Positions 45,941 to 57,127 of a stretch of DNA of 64,000 bases are shown one piece after another (position 1 is the first letter of the stretch; the number at the start of each line of letters is the position of its first letter). Below the pieces are notes generated by a model. It was not told the DNA's origin. It searched no databases and worked only from the letters and a program-made list of their open reading frames with translations. A program made the position numbers and the translations under genes. The DNA comes from GCA-002727615 sp964442655 (GTDB lineage: Bacteria > Pseudomonadota > Alphaproteobacteria > TMED109): the NCBI GenBank assembly GCA_964442655.1, contig CAYTZM010000001.1:248001-312000 (forward strand). The letters are read 5' to 3'.

Positions 45941-47376
45941 AACCACTTATTTTAATTGCGGATGATGATAAAGCTATAAGATTAATTTTAGAAAAAAAAT
46001 TTCAGAAAGAAGGCTATGAAACTACATCAGTAAATAATGGTAAAGATCTTTTAAAGCTAGTTAAAGGTGAAAACATAGATTTGGTAATTACAGACGTAAT
46101 AATGGAAGATTCTAATGGCTTAGATTTAATTCCGTTAATACATGAATGTAATAAAGATTTGCCGGTGTTAGTAATGAGCGGATTAAATACTATAAATACT
46201 GCTATAGAAGCTACTAATAGAGGTGCTTATGAATACTTTCCAAAGCCTTTTGATCTTGAGGATGTTTTTAAAGTAATTAAAAAAGCTTTAAGTAAAGACA
46301 AAAAGGAAGTTATTAACAAAAAAGAGAATGAGGAATATTTAGATTTAAATTTGCCAATTATTGGAAGATCTCCTGCAATGCAAGAAGTTTATAGAATTTT
46401 GGCAAAAGTAGTAAGTACTGATTTGACTGTGATGATAAGAGGAGAAAGTGGTACAGGTAAAGAACTTGTTGCTCAAGCTTTGCATGATTATAGTAAAAGA
46501 AAAAATAAGCCTTTTATTGCTATTAATATGGCTGCAATTCCAAGAGAGTTAATTGAATCAGAGTTATTTGGGTATGAAAGAGGAGCTTTTACTGGTGCAG
46601 ACAATAGTAGTAAGGGTAAATTTGAACAAGCGAATGGTGGAACTTTATTTTTAGATGAGATAGGGGATATGCCTGTTGAAGCTCAAACAAGGTTATTAAG
46701 AGTGTTACAAGATGGATGTTTTACTTCTGTAGGAGGAAAAAAATTAATATACACAGATGTAAGAATTGTATCAGCAACTCATAGAAGTTTATCTGATATG
46801 ATAAATGAAGGTCTATTTCGAGAAGATTTGTACTATAGGTTAAATGTGGTTCCTATAAACATGCCTCCATTAAGAAATAGATCTACAGATATTCCATTAT
46901 TAGTAAATCACTTTATAAATAAAAATATGGAACTATATGAAAATAATAAATCTATTAGTGCTAAAGCTTTAGAAAAATTAAAAGAGTATAAATGGCCAGG
47001 AAATGTAAGAGAATTAGAAAATTTTGTAAATAGGATTATAACTTTAAGTCCTGAGGATGTAATAGATTTTGAAACTGTTAATTCGTATTTGTCTGAAATA
47101 GAAAGCATTATTGAAAAAAATAATAATGTTTCTTTGGGTGCTTCAGTAGAGAAACATTTAAAACAATATTTTGATTCACATAAAAGTTCTCTGCCTGCAG
47201 CAGGCCTATATGATAGAGTAATAAGGGAAGTTGAGCGCCCTCTAATAATAAAAACTCTTGATTTAGTTAATGGAAACCAAGTTAAAGCTTCTGAATTATT
47301 AGGAATAAATAGAAATACATTAAGAAAAAAAATTATTTATTTAGATATTCAAATAGGTAAGATTGATAAAAATTGA
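45937..47376 (+). CDS. ntrC: Nitrogen regulation sigma-54 activator NtrC
   Basis: This response regulator activates sigma-54 promoters of nitrogen assimilation genes. The receiver has the acidic pocket IADDD and phosphorylation site Asp53 (VITDVIMED). The AAA+ domain has Walker A GESGTGKE, ELFGYERGAFTGA with an intact GAFTGA loop, and LFLDEIGDM. A Fis-type helix-turn-helix ends the protein (VKASELLGINRNTLRKKI). Length (479) is normal. An intact GAFTGA implies that RpoN exists elsewhere in the genome. Confidence 0.95.
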   Translation: MKPLILIADDDKAIRLILEKKFQKEGYETTSVNNGKDLLKLVKGENIDLVITDVIMEDSNGLDLIPLIHECNKDLPVLVMSGLNTINTAIEATNRGAYEYFPKPFDLEDVFKVIKKALSKDKKEVINKKENEEYLDLNLPIIGRSPAMQEVYRILAKVVSTDLTVMIRGESGTGKELVAQALHDYSKRKNKPFIAINMAAIPRELIESELFGYERGAFTGADNSSKGKFEQANGGTLFLDEIGDMPVEAQTRLLRVLQDGCFTSVGGKKLIYTDVRIVSATHRSLSDMINEGLFREDLYYRLNVVPINMPPLRNRSTDIPLLVNHFINKNMELYENNKSISAKALEKLKEYKWPGNVRELENFVNRIITLSPEDVIDFETVNSYLSEIESIIEKNNNVSLGASVEKHLKQYFDSHKSSLPAAGLYDRVIREVERPLIIKTLDLVNGNQVKASELLGINRNTLRKKIIYLDIQIGKIDKN

Positions 47377-47401
47377 TAAAAATTAATTGTAAGGAGACAA
47401 T

Positions 47402-49606
47402 TTGTTTTCTTCTATTTTAGATAAGAAAAGAAGATTTGCTAGTAATAATGGACTAAAACGTTCATGGTTTTTGGTAGTTGCATCTATTATATCAGCTATT
47501 GCAACATATATTGCTATGGCACCATCAGAAAATAGCAATAAGTTTTTAATTTTAATATTGCTTAATTTAGATTTAATTTTGCTTATAAGTCTAATAATTA
47601 TTATTGCAAAACGATTAGTAAATATTTGGTCTAGAAAAAAAAGTGGTCAGCTTGGAGCTCAACTTCATAGTAGGGTTGTTGTAATGTTTAGTTTTTTAGC
47701 AGCTGCCCCTGCAATAGTTATGGCTATATTTGGAGCTATATTCTTTACGATTGGAATTGAAAATTGGTTCTCTTCACAAGTAAAAAGTGCTCTTAATAAG
47801 TCTGTATCTGTTTCTGATGCTTATTTAGAACAAGCACAAAATCAAATAGGCGTAGATTCTACTGATATTGCCGCAGTAATAAATAATTTGGGATATTTTA
47901 GTACTAATAAAAAATTAAATGTTCAAGAGGAAAATAATTTAAATAAATTAATTAATAGACTTGCGTATGAAAGAAATTTTACTGAGATTCTGATCTTTAA
48001 TAAGAATGGGGAAATTATAGTTGAAAATGAAATTGCATTTTTGTTTAATTCTTCATCAAGAATAAGGTTGCTAGAGCTTTCAAAGGATACAAATAAAACT
48101 GCAATAAATTTTTCTGCAAATTCAAATATTAAAACTGTCTCAGCTGTTTCTCCTATAAATTTATTAGCTCAGCATTTTGTATATATTAGTAAGTATAAAG
48201 ATTTATTAACTTTATCAAATATAGACGATGTAAAAAAAGCTGTAAATAATTATAAAGGTGTGGAAACTAAGAAAGAAGGTTTACACATTACGTTTACTAT
48301 GATTTTTATAGTTGTATCTATTCTTTTAACGTTTGTGGCAATATTAATGGGCTTGAATTTTGCAAATGGTCTTGTAACCCCAATTACTAATTTAGCAAAT
48401 GCTGCAGAACGGGTATCGTCTGGAGATTTAAAAGTAAGAGTACCTAACATAGGAACAAAAGATGAAATATCTGATTTATCTAAGACTTTTAATAAAATGA
48501 CAGAACAGTTAGAAAATCAAAGAAATCACCTCATAAGTACAAATGATGAGTTAGAAAATAGAATTCGTTTTACAGAAACAGTTCTTACAGGAGTTACTGC
48601 AGGAATATTAGGGTTGGATAAATATGGAAAAATATTTTTACCTAATAAATCTGCATTAAAGTTATTAGAAGTTGATCAGGATAAAATAATAGGAAAATCT
48701 ATGACATCCATTATGCCTGAAATAAAAAATTTGTTTAATTCAATTAAATTGAAGGATGACCATATTGTAAAAGAGGAAATTGAAATAATGATTAAAGGTA
48801 AAAAATTAACTTTATTTATTACAATTTCTGCTGAAAAAAAATATAATAAAATACTTGGTTATGTAGTTACTTTTGATGATATGACTGAATTATTTAAAGT
48901 GCAAAGGATTGCTGCTTGGAGTGATGTGGCTAGAAGAATTGCTCATGAAATTAAGAACCCACTTACACCAATTCAATTAGCCGCAGAAAGACTAAAAAGA
49001 AAGTATCACCAGCATATAAAACTGGAACCAGATGTTTTTATTACTTGTGTTAATACGATTGTTAGACAGGTAGATAGTATGAGAAAAATGGTGAATGAAT
49101 TTTCTGCATTTGCTAGAATGCCAGCGCCTATATTTGAAAGGACTAATTTGAATAATGTGGTAAAAGAATTAGCTTCAATTTCAATTTTAACTAATGAGAA
49201 TATAATTGTAGAGATTGATATTCCAAAAGTAAATTTATATGCGATCGTTGATGAAAATCAGATTAGACAAGCTTTATTAAATATTGTATCAAATGCAGTT
49301 TATTCTATTAACGAGGATGCAAATCTTAACAAAAAGAATAGGCTATTAATTAAAATGCGTAAATCTAAGTCTTTATATACGATATCTGTAACTGATTCTG
49401 GTATTGGTTTACCAAAGGATCTTGAAGATGATTTGTTCGACCCTTATATAACTTCCAAGCAAGATGGTGCTGGATTAGGTTTAGCAATAGTAAAAAAGAT
49501 TATGGAAGATCATCAAGGGAGCTTGGAAATTAAAAACCTTGAGAATTCTAAAGGCGTGTGTGCTAGTTTAAAATTTAAAAGTAATAAAAAGCAGAATCAT
49601 GAATAA
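47402..49606 (+). CDS. ntrY: Membrane sensor histidine kinase NtrY (TTG start)
   Basis: This inner-membrane kinase is paired with NtrX and linked to nitrogen and redox control in alphaproteobacteria. Start TTG 47402 is set by AAGGAG 5 bases upstream. Membrane helices lie at about 20-40, 48-68, 90-115 and 297-320. A HAMP domain follows at about 320-375 (NLANAAERVSSGDLKVRVP), then a PAS domain at about 395-500. The phosphorylated His is in RIAHEIKNPLTPIQLAAERL (about 515), and the ATPase domain ends DGAGLGLAIVKKIMEDHQG. Length (734) is normal. It overlaps ntrX by 8 bases. Confidence 0.94.
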   Translation: MFSSILDKKRRFASNNGLKRSWFLVVASIISAIATYIAMAPSENSNKFLILILLNLDLILLISLIIIIAKRLVNIWSRKKSGQLGAQLHSRVVVMFSFLAAAPAIVMAIFGAIFFTIGIENWFSSQVKSALNKSVSVSDAYLEQAQNQIGVDSTDIAAVINNLGYFSTNKKLNVQEENNLNKLINRLAYERNFTEILIFNKNGEIIVENEIAFLFNSSSRIRLLELSKDTNKTAINFSANSNIKTVSAVSPINLLAQHFVYISKYKDLLTLSNIDDVKKAVNNYKGVETKKEGLHITFTMIFIVVSILLTFVAILMGLNFANGLVTPITNLANAAERVSSGDLKVRVPNIGTKDEISDLSKTFNKMTEQLENQRNHLISTNDELENRIRFTETVLTGVTAGILGLDKYGKIFLPNKSALKLLEVDQDKIIGKSMTSIMPEIKNLFNSIKLKDDHIVKEEIEIMIKGKKLTLFITISAEKKYNKILGYVVTFDDMTELFKVQRIAAWSDVARRIAHEIKNPLTPIQLAAERLKRKYHQHIKLEPDVFITCVNTIVRQVDSMRKMVNEFSAFARMPAPIFERTNLNNVVKELASISILTNENIIVEIDIPKVNLYAIVDENQIRQALLNIVSNAVYSINEDANLNKKNRLLIKMRKSKSLYTISVTDSGIGLPKDLEDDLFDPYITSKQDGAGLGLAIVKKIMEDHQGSLEIKNLENSKGVCASLKFKSNKKQNHE

Positions 49607-50999
49607 TAATGTTCTCATAGTCGATGATGAAAAAGATATTAGATTATCTATTAAAGGGTTATTGGAAGATGAAAATTATGAAGTCAGTCTAGCTAAAAAT
49701 TCTGACGAAGCTTTATCTGCTATAGTCAATAAAGTTCCAGATTTGATATTATTAGATATATGGTTAGAAAATAGTACATTGGATGGAATTGAATTATTAA
49801 ATTATATTGTAAATTCTTTTAAGAATATTCCTTGTATAATGATAAGTGGACATGGAAATATTGATATAGCTGTAAAAGCAATTAGAAGCGGAGCAAGTGA
49901 TTTTATTGAGAAGCCATTTGAAGCAGACCGTTTATTAATAACTATTGAAAGAGTTTTAGAACTCTCTAATTTAAAAAAAGAACATAAAGAGTTGTGGTTA
50001 AGAGCTGGTGGAGATTTGAAATTGATTGGAGAATCTTCAGAGATTAAAAAAATTAAAAATATGCTTGAAAAAATAGCTGCAAGCGGGAGTAGAGTTTTTA
50101 TAACAGGTGATTCTGGCACAGGTAAAGAAACTTTAGCACGAATAATTCATCAAAATTCAAATAGAAAAAATTCTCAATTTGTAGTCTTAAATGCTTCAAT
50201 ATTATCTAGTTCTTCTTTGGAGTCAGAGTTATTTGGAGAAGAAGATAATTCTGGTAGAGTTAAAAGCATTGGAATTATTGAACAAGCAAATAATGGAACA
50301 TTATATATAGATGAAGTTTCAGAATTATCTATCGAAGCTCAAGGATACTTAGCAAAACTTTTACAGGAAAATAATTTTAAAAGAAAGAACGGGTCTTATA
50401 GAATAAATATAGATATAAGGGTGATTAGTTCTAATAGTATAGATATAAAGCAAAAAATAGCTGAAAAGAAATTTAGTGAAGATTTTTATTATAGATTAAA
50501 TGTAATGCCTATTTTTCTTCCTCCTTTATCTTCTAGAAAAGATGATATTCCAGATTTGGTAAAATATTTTTTTGACTTAGCAATTAATAAAACTTCTAGA
50601 AATGCAGTTTCAATTGATCAGCAAGCTCTGGTATCTTTGCAAGCTTACAATTGGCCTGGTAATATACGACAATTAAAAAACACAGTTGAGAGAATATTAA
50701 TTTTAATTGATGATTTATCAATTACTGAAATAACTTATGATATGATTCCAAAAGATTTAATGGATGAAGAGAAAACAGATAAAAATATATATTCTGATTA
50801 TATTTTTTCACTTAGTTTAAGAGAAGCAAGAAAAGAATTTGAATATGATTATATATTAAAAAATTTAAATAGGTTTGACGGCAATATATCTAAGACAGCA
50901 AAATTTATTGGTATGGAGAGGTCCGCTTTTCATAGGAAATTAAGTCTATTAAAATCGGATAAAGATATAAATAGCAAAAAAGATATAGATAGTAAATGA
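49599..50999 (+). CDS. ntrX: Response regulator NtrX lacking the GAFTGA loop
   Basis: This is the partner of NtrY. The receiver has VDDEKD and phosphorylation site Asp53 (LLDIWLE). The AAA+ domain keeps Walker A GDSGTGKET and Walker B LYIDEVSEL, but where sigma-54 activators have GAFTGA it reads ELFGEEDNSGRVKSIGIIEQ. It therefore probably cannot open sigma-54 complexes and acts as an ordinary DNA-binding regulator, as known for other alphaproteobacterial NtrX proteins. A Fis-type helix-turn-helix is at the end (ISKTAKFIGMERSAFHRKL). Length is 466. The stop is TGA. Confidence 0.93.
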   Translation: MNNNVLIVDDEKDIRLSIKGLLEDENYEVSLAKNSDEALSAIVNKVPDLILLDIWLENSTLDGIELLNYIVNSFKNIPCIMISGHGNIDIAVKAIRSGASDFIEKPFEADRLLITIERVLELSNLKKEHKELWLRAGGDLKLIGESSEIKKIKNMLEKIAASGSRVFITGDSGTGKETLARIIHQNSNRKNSQFVVLNASILSSSSLESELFGEEDNSGRVKSIGIIEQANNGTLYIDEVSELSIEAQGYLAKLLQENNFKRKNGSYRINIDIRVISSNSIDIKQKIAEKKFSEDFYYRLNVMPIFLPPLSSRKDDIPDLVKYFFDLAINKTSRNAVSIDQQALVSLQAYNWPGNIRQLKNTVERILILIDDLSITEITYDMIPKDLMDEEKTDKNIYSDYIFSLSLREARKEFEYDYILKNLNRFDGNISKTAKFIGMERSAFHRKLSLLKSDKDINSKKDIDSK

Positions 51000-51010
51000 G
51001 GATATTTTAA

Positions 51011-52387
51011 ATGAATATTATAATATGTGGTGCAGGGGAAGTTGGATATAATATAGCTAGTTTGCTTTCTGATGAAAATAATCAAATAACTGTAATAGAT
51101 CATGATGTAGAAAGAATTGATCATGTATCAAATAAATTAGATGTAAGAACATTAATTGGTTATGCTTCGCATCCAAGTATTTTAACAGAAGCAGAAGCAG
51201 ACAAAGCTGACATGATCATAGCTGTAACTCAATCTGATGAAATTAACATGATTTCATGCCAAATCGCGGATACATTGTTTTCTATTCCTATAAAAATAGC
51301 TAGAGTTAGATCGGAAGAATATAATGTAGATGAGTGGAAAACTTTATTTGATACCGGTGTTTTTTCAATAGATGCTGTGATTTCTCCAGAGCATGAAGTG
51401 GCAAAATCTTTTACAAGGTTGGTTGCTGTACCTGGGGCAAAAGATCTTATATCATTTGATAATGATCTTTTAAGATTAATAGAAATTAATTTGCATGAAG
51501 ATTGTCCAGTAATAAATACACCTTTAAGTCAGCTGACAGAAATTTTTCCTGATTTAGGTGCTAGGGTTGTTTATATTGTTAGAAATGAATCTGGTTTTGT
51601 TCCTGATAAACTTAGTCAAATGGAGATTGGCGATGATGTGTACATTATAGCTGAATCTACTAAAACTGAACGAGTTTTATCTATTTTTGGTAAAGAAACT
51701 GAGAGAGCAAGGCGAATAGTTATAATTGGAGGAGGTAGAACTGGTTTACGAGTAGCTAAATCTATTGAAGATAATGAGCCTCAATCTAAGATTACCATAA
51801 TTGAAAATGATAAGAATAGAGCAGAAATTATCGCAGAGGATTTGGATAAATCAATTGTTTTGTATGGAGATGCTTTAGATAAAGATGTTTTAGAAGAAGC
51901 AAATATAGCTAAGGCTGATTTTACTTTTGCTGTAACTGGTAGTGATGAAGTAAATACTTTATCATCAATATTAGCAAAAAAATATGGTTGTCATTCATCT
52001 GCAGCGTTATTAGCAGAAAATAAATATAGTCCTTTTATTAATTCACTTGGTATAGATGCTGCTGTAAATCCAAGAGAGTTAACTGTTTCAAGAATATTAA
52101 GGCATGTTAGAAGAGGAAAGGTGTTTCAGGTTCAAAGTTTAAGAGAAGGGGAAGCAGAAGTAATAGAATTGGAAGCAATGGAATCTTCTATTTTAATAGG
52201 AGAGCCTCTTAAAAATAAACCCTTGCCAGAAGGCGTAGCAATCGGAGCTGTAATAAGAAATAAAAAAGTAATTTTACCTACTGGTTCTACTGCTATAGAA
52301 GTAGGAGACAGAGTGATAGTTTTTGCTCGCCATGATTCAATTACTGAAATTGAAAAAATATTTTCTGTAGGTATAGGATTTTATTAA
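51011..52387 (+). CDS. trkA: Trk potassium uptake regulatory protein TrkA
   Basis: This peripheral NAD-binding subunit gates the TrkH channel. Two RCK modules are visible, each with a Rossmann loop: IICGAGEVGYNIASLL (about 3-18) and IVIIGGGRTGLRVAKSI (about 236-252). Each is followed by a TrkA_C ligand domain; the last is LPEGVAIGAVIRNKKVILPTG. Length (458) is normal. It lies 11 bases after ntrX and 23 bases before trkH, the common alphaproteobacterial order. Confidence 0.95.
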   Translation: MNIIICGAGEVGYNIASLLSDENNQITVIDHDVERIDHVSNKLDVRTLIGYASHPSILTEAEADKADMIIAVTQSDEINMISCQIADTLFSIPIKIARVRSEEYNVDEWKTLFDTGVFSIDAVISPEHEVAKSFTRLVAVPGAKDLISFDNDLLRLIEINLHEDCPVINTPLSQLTEIFPDLGARVVYIVRNESGFVPDKLSQMEIGDDVYIIAESTKTERVLSIFGKETERARRIVIIGGGRTGLRVAKSIEDNEPQSKITIIENDKNRAEIIAEDLDKSIVLYGDALDKDVLEEANIAKADFTFAVTGSDEVNTLSSILAKKYGCHSSAALLAENKYSPFINSLGIDAAVNPRELTVSRILRHVRRGKVFQVQSLREGEAEVIELEAMESSILIGEPLKNKPLPEGVAIGAVIRNKKVILPTGSTAIEVGDRVIVFARHDSITEIEKIFSVGIGFY

Positions 52388-52410
52388 AATATGCTTGGTA
52401 GTTTAATATT

Positions 52411-53814
52411 TTGAAAATTCAACAGACTTATATATTTGTTTTTATTTTACAAACTATTATTGCAAGTTCAGCTGCTTTAGGTCTTCTTTGGTCTTTTATA
52501 ATGTCTGCTGATGTTATTCCATTTATTGTTTTGTTAATATTAAGTATATTCTTTTCTGGTTCTGTCTTTATTTCTTTCAGGGACAGTAAGTTAAATATAG
52601 ATAAAACTACATGTCTAATAGCTATTTTTATAACTTGGTTTTTATTAATAATAATGGGTTCAATTCCATTTTATATTATGCTTCCTGATAAAAATATTTT
52701 TGATGTATTATTTTTATCAATAACCTTAACCACTACTTTTGGAAGTTGGCCAGGATTACCTGTTATTTTTGATCATGAGTTTTTAATATGGCAATCTATA
52801 TTACAATGGCTTGGAGGTTTAACAACTATATTAATTGCAACATTTTTAATAGAGTTTATATTATCGAAAAATAAGTTGAATAATGACCATTTTAATATTG
52901 ATAATTTAAAAATTATTTCTTTATTATATATATTTTTAACAATTGTATTCGCATTTTTATTATATTATTTTGAAAGTTATTCTTTAGATCATTCTCTTCG
53001 CTTGTCTATGGCTTTGATGTCAACTAGTAATTCATTTGAATATGATGGCTCTATAATAATTAGAGAGAGTTATCAATTTAAATTAATTATGATCTCAGCT
53101 ATGATTTTTGGAGCTATATCAATTTCTGCACATTATAAATCTTTAAATTATGGAATTTTGTCTTATTTCAGAAATAAAAATTTTATAGCAATAATTATTT
53201 TTTCTTTAATTTTTGTAATATTTATTGCTCTATATATAAGTAAAATTACTAATACACCTTTATTTTATACATTTATTGATACCTTGTTTTTAGTAATTTC
53301 TTTTATAACTACTACAGGTCTCATACCATATGATTTTTTATATAGTGGTGTTCTTAATAAGTTATTATTATTGATAATAATATTTTCTTTAATAGGAGGA
53401 GCTATAAACTCAACTACTGGTGGTTTAAAAGCTTCTAGAATAATTTTTGTAACAAAATTTATATATAGGGAATTATATAAACTTGGTAATCCTCGCATAA
53501 TATTATCAAAAGAAAATTTAGGACTTAATGATAATGCATTAAGAATCTTTGTGTTTTGCATAATTTTTCTTTTTTCTGTTTTAATATTATCATTGTTTTT
53601 ATCTATAGTAGGAATTAATTTTAAAGATTCTATTTTGATAATTTTAGGAGCTATAACTAATAGCGGAGTTGGAATAATGCAAATTTCTAATATTATATAT
53701 TATCCTGAGACATCTACTGAAATTTTAATTATTTCACTAGCTTTATTAATTGGAAGAGTAGAAATATTTTATATAATGTTAATTACATCAAGTTATTTAT
53801 GGAAAAATAGATAA
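52411..53814 (+). CDS. trkH: Trk potassium uptake channel subunit TrkH (TTG start)
   Basis: This is the inner-membrane potassium channel subunit driven by TrkA. The protein has about ten hydrophobic helices arranged as repeated membrane-pore-membrane units. Pore-like segments are TTTFGSWPG, STSNSFEYDG, TTTGLIPYDF and ITNSGVGIM; the first and second are less canonical than in E. coli TrkH. Length (467) is normal. The start is TTG 52411 with a weak ribosome binding site. The hfq gene that often follows in this neighbourhood is absent; hflX begins 28 bases later. Confidence 0.9.
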   Translation: MKIQQTYIFVFILQTIIASSAALGLLWSFIMSADVIPFIVLLILSIFFSGSVFISFRDSKLNIDKTTCLIAIFITWFLLIIMGSIPFYIMLPDKNIFDVLFLSITLTTTFGSWPGLPVIFDHEFLIWQSILQWLGGLTTILIATFLIEFILSKNKLNNDHFNIDNLKIISLLYIFLTIVFAFLLYYFESYSLDHSLRLSMALMSTSNSFEYDGSIIIRESYQFKLIMISAMIFGAISISAHYKSLNYGILSYFRNKNFIAIIIFSLIFVIFIALYISKITNTPLFYTFIDTLFLVISFITTTGLIPYDFLYSGVLNKLLLLIIIFSLIGGAINSTTGGLKASRIIFVTKFIYRELYKLGNPRIILSKENLGLNDNALRIFVFCIIFLFSVLILSLFLSIVGINFKDSILIILGAITNSGVGIMQISNIIYYPETSTEILIISLALLIGRVEIFYIMLITSSYLWKNR

Positions 53815-53842
53815 TGTTTATTAGTTATTAAGGCTTTAAAAT

Positions 53843-54925
53843 ATGAATTATTGTTGGTTATTCCATCCTAATTATATCCATTTTAATAAAAGATCTCCAG
53901 AGTCAGCTCTTCAAGAATTAGAATTATTGGCTAAGGCTATTAATCTTAAGGTCGTTTTTTCTGCAATAGTAAGAATATCTTCCATAAAAGCTTCCAGTTT
54001 TTTTGGTACAGGAAAGGTGTTGGAAATTTCTAATAGTTTAAAGTTAGAAAATGTTAAAGATTGCGTAATTGTAATTAATGATAGGTTAACACCAATCCAA
54101 CAAAGAAATTTAGAAAAAAAGTGGAATGTTAAAGTTTTAGATAGGACTGCATTAATTCTTGAAATATTTGGATCTAGGGCAGTTACAAAAGAGGGAACAT
54201 TGCAAGTAGAATTAGCCCATATTACTTGGCAAAAATCAAGATTAGTTAGAAGTTGGACCCATTTAGAAAGACAAAGAGGTGGTAAAGGATTTCTGGGCGG
54301 GCCAGGAGAATTACAAATAGAATTAGATAAGAGATATTTAACTAATAGAATTAAAAAGATTAATTCTGATTTAAACAAAATAAAGAAAACTAGAAAATTA
54401 CAAAGAAATAGGAGGAAAAATCAATTTCCATTGGTGTCTCTAATTGGGTATACCAACTCAGGAAAATCTACGTTATTTAATAGATTAACTGGTGCTAATG
54501 AGTTAGCAAAAAATATGCTCTTTGCTACTTTGGATCCTAAACACAGAAAAGTAACTTTTTCTTATCAAAAACAATTTATTTTATCGGATACAGTGGGTTT
54601 TGTTAATAATTTGCCAACAGAACTTATTAGAGCATTTAAAGCAACTTTAGACGAGGTTATTTATTCTGATTTAATACTTCATGTAAGAGATATTTCTCAT
54701 GAAGATTATATATCTCAAAACGATGATGTTTTAAATATAATAAATACTATATTTATTGAGTCTGAACGCGATTTTTCAGAAAATGTAATAGAGGTAATTA
54801 ATAAAATTGATAAAATAAAATATTCTCATAATTCAATTAAAAATTCTTTAAAAAGAGTGCATGTATCAGCGAAGACTGGGCAAGGCATTAACGATCTAAT
54901 AGGTGTTATTACTAAAAGTTTATAA
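53843..54925 (+). CDS. hflX: Ribosome-associated GTPase HflX
   Basis: This GTPase binds the 50S subunit and rescues stalled or heat-damaged ribosomes. The N-terminal HflX domain (about 15-190) contains GTGKVLEI and the segment RLTPIQQRNLEKKWNVKVLDRTALILEIF. The GTPase domain has G1 GYTNSGKSTLFNRLTG (about 202), G3 DTVGFVNNLP and G4 NKID. Length is 360, shorter than E. coli HflX (about 426), with a reduced C-terminus. Confidence 0.95.
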   Translation: MNYCWLFHPNYIHFNKRSPESALQELELLAKAINLKVVFSAIVRISSIKASSFFGTGKVLEISNSLKLENVKDCVIVINDRLTPIQQRNLEKKWNVKVLDRTALILEIFGSRAVTKEGTLQVELAHITWQKSRLVRSWTHLERQRGGKGFLGGPGELQIELDKRYLTNRIKKINSDLNKIKKTRKLQRNRRKNQFPLVSLIGYTNSGKSTLFNRLTGANELAKNMLFATLDPKHRKVTFSYQKQFILSDTVGFVNNLPTELIRAFKATLDEVIYSDLILHVRDISHEDYISQNDDVLNIINTIFIESERDFSENVIEVINKIDKIKYSHNSIKNSLKRVHVSAKTGQGINDLIGVITKSL

Positions 54926-54986
54926 TGATATTATTTTTGTATAATACTTGACATTTGTACTCATAATGCACAAATACTATATGAGT

Positions 54987-55013
54987 TTGGCACTCTAACA
55001 ATAAGAGTGCTAT
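54987..55013 (+). promoter_or_regulatory. CIRCE element (HrcA operator) upstream of groS
   Basis: TTGGCACTC (54987-54995), a 9-base spacer, and GAGTGCTAT (55005-55013) match the CIRCE consensus TTAGCACTC-N9-GAGTGCTAA with two changes. It lies 28 bases before the groS start. This predicts heat-shock control by HrcA, which should be encoded elsewhere. A TTGACA at 54948-54953 upstream may be the -35 box, but no well-spaced -10 is evident. Confidence 0.9.
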
Positions 55014-55041
55014 TTTTTAACATTAATTTAGGAAGAGTAAA

Positions 55042-55329
55042 ATGAAATTTAGACCACTTCATGACCGTGTTTTAGTAAAACGCATGGATACCGAAGAAAA
55101 ATCTTCTGGAGGTATAATTATCCCTGATTCTGCTCAGGAAAAGCCTATGGAAGCAAAAGTAGTAGAGGTAGGAACTGGATCAATATCAGAGGACGGCAAA
55201 AGAACACCTTTAGACGTTAAAAAAGGTGATGTTGTACTTATAGGTAAATGGTCTGGTACAGAAATTAAATTAGGATCTGATGATTTAGTAATAATTAAGG
55301 AATCAGATATTATGGGAATTATGGGCTAA
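55042..55329 (+). CDS. groS: Co-chaperonin GroES
   Basis: This ten-kilodalton lid of the GroEL folding chamber has the full length of 95 residues. Family features are [29 protein letters not shown], which includes the mobile loop, and the C-terminal [15 protein letters not shown] ribosome binding site (AGGAAGAG) lies before the ATG. It is under the CIRCE element and 30 bases ahead of groL. Confidence 0.98.
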   Translation: MKFRPLHDRVLVKRMDTEEKSSGGIIIPDSAQEKPMEAKVVEVGTGSISEDGKRTPLDVKKGDVVLIGKWSGTEIKLGSDDLVIIKESDIMGIMG

Positions 55330-55356
55330 TTAGCTCTTTTAAGAAAAGGGATATAG

Positions 55357-57030
<1,674 letters not shown>

Positions 57031-57066
57031 TTTCTGCTTATTAATCTATTCTATTTGTTTTAATAT

Positions 57067-57103
57067 AAAAAAGAGCTATCTTAGTTTTGATAGCTCTTTT
57101 TTT
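57067..57103 (+). terminator. Rho-independent terminator after groL
   Basis: GAGCTATC (57073-57080) and GATAGCTC (57089-57096) form an 8-base stem with an 8-base loop. The stem is extended by A:T pairs on both sides and followed by a run of seven T. It is the clearest intrinsic terminator in the window and closes the groS-groL unit. Confidence 0.9.
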
Positions 57104-57127
57104 ATGTAATGTATTTAGGAAAATAAT

